A program made the position numbers and the translations under genes. Source: Chloroflexota bacterium (lineage in GTDB: Bacteria; Chloroflexota; Anaerolineae; Fen-1058). From it: a stretch of 5,281 nt of DNA. Where the stretch lies: positions 1-5,281 of the forward strand of contig JACRBO010000864.1 of NCBI GenBank assembly GCA_016219235.1, in the 5' to 3' direction. The number at the start of each line of letters is the position of its first letter. Within the stretch, counting starts at the first letter, position 1. The notes beneath the pieces are model-generated. The model searched no databases. It saw only the letters and a list, made by a program, of their open reading frames with translations, and was not told the DNA's origin. Below, piece after piece: positions 4,923 to 5,281 of this stretch.

Positions 4923-5281
4923 TCAATCGCAATGCTGGAAGCAATCCCGATAAAGCCACGGCGCCCGTCGTCAGCCATTGAAAATGTCGACCGCCCGATC
5001 GAGTCAGCTGCGCCACCGCGATCATCTGCCACACCGCCAACGGCACGCTCAACCACGCCCAACGCGGCGCTGACAGCATCAGCGCGATCAGGCTCAGTGC
5101 AATCAACAGGTTATGCAGCTGAGCGGCGCGCCGTAATCCCAGCCGTACTGTCAACGTGCGTTTGCCTACGGTAGCATCGGCCTCACGATCTGGAAACTGA
5201 AACGCGATGATCATCGCCATGTAGACCAACACCAGCGGCAGACACAGTGGCAACAAGGCCACATCGATGCGGCCCGTTTGA
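4906..5281 (-). CDS. UbiA family prenyltransferase, C-terminal part (5' end outside the window)
   Basis: The minus-strand frame is open from the right edge to TGA at 4908-4906 (124 codons in the window). The segment FQFPDREADATVGKRTLTVRLG matches the second Asp-rich motif of UbiA-type enzymes (DxxxD followed by GKRTL.VRLG), which helps bind the Mg-diphosphate of the prenyl donor. It is preceded by one hydrophobic stretch (VALLPLCLPLVLVYMAMIIA) and followed by about three more (NLLIALSLIALML, WAWLSVPLAVWQMIAV, WLTTGAVALSGLLPAL), consistent with an integral membrane protein. The first Asp-rich motif lies outside the window. These enzymes attach isoprenoid chains to aromatic or other acceptors, for example in menaquinone, ubiquinone, haem O or chlorophyll synthesis. 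The acceptor cannot be decided here. A GTG at 5262 is internal to the domain and is not taken as the start. The gene converges on the transpeptidase gene with zero bases between stops. Confidence 0.85.
   Translation of the reverse strand, partial: QTGRIDVALLPLCLPLVLVYMAMIIAFQFPDREADATVGKRTLTVRLGLRRAAQLHNLLIALSLIALMLSAPRWAWLSVPLAVWQMIAVAQLTRSGGRHFQWLTTGAVALSGLLPALRLIDLIT

Noticed and set aside
4652..5062. 136-codon minus-strand open frame across the transpeptidase 3' end
   Set aside because: It is rich in Arg/Ala/Ser, as expected of a shadow frame in GC-rich DNA, and overlaps two well-supported genes on opposite strands.

Overview
The window (about 58-60% G+C by eye) reads as ordinary chromosomal DNA from a free-living bacterium, most likely a Chloroflexota member (Anaerolineae-like). 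The taxonomic call is an inference from gene style: a short TatA with an FGVGRIGK hinge, a LysM plus lamin-tail protein with Pro/Thr linkers, a PIG-L deacetylase of the YYEDYPYAE type, a lipoprotein-like class B penicillin-binding protein, and TATAAT promoters including one that predicts a leaderless mRNA. No rRNA, tRNA, CRISPR array, transposase or phage gene is visible.

Layout. 1-789 (+): 3' part of a PIG-L family deacetylase gene that enters from the left edge. Its zinc-binding motif reads PPDD instead of HPDD. 785-883: a nested palindrome over the stop codon, then an extended -10 promoter and a perfect inverted repeat at the predicted transcription start. 914-1093 (+): a 59-residue TatA/E-type Tat translocase subunit, followed by a clear intrinsic terminator (1111-1147). 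1165-1935 (-): a membrane-anchored LysM/lamin-tail protein whose good sigma70-type promoter lies on top of the start codon of the divergent maf gene. 1963-2664 (+): maf, a nucleotide pyrophosphatase. 2641-2795: a degenerate 7-bp repeat tract that supplies the last maf codons and its stop, forms a long inverted repeat, and runs into the promoter of the next gene. 2809-4905 (+): a 698-residue penicillin-binding transpeptidase with a lipobox and an N-terminal MecA_N/NTF2-like region. 4906-5281 (-): 3' part of a UbiA-family prenyltransferase, convergent with the transpeptidase and with directly abutting stop codons.

The genes do not form one pathway or operon: there are three strand switches, and tatA, the LysM gene and the transpeptidase each have their own promoter candidate. 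Several have envelope themes (Tat export, a LysM surface or periplasmic protein, peptidoglycan cross-linking, a membrane prenyltransferase). I do not see a new multi-gene system. The points most worth a second look are the missing zinc-ligand histidine, the heptad repeat tract and the leaderless promoter at its end, the LysM promoter over the maf start, and a marked excess of the palindrome CGATCG.
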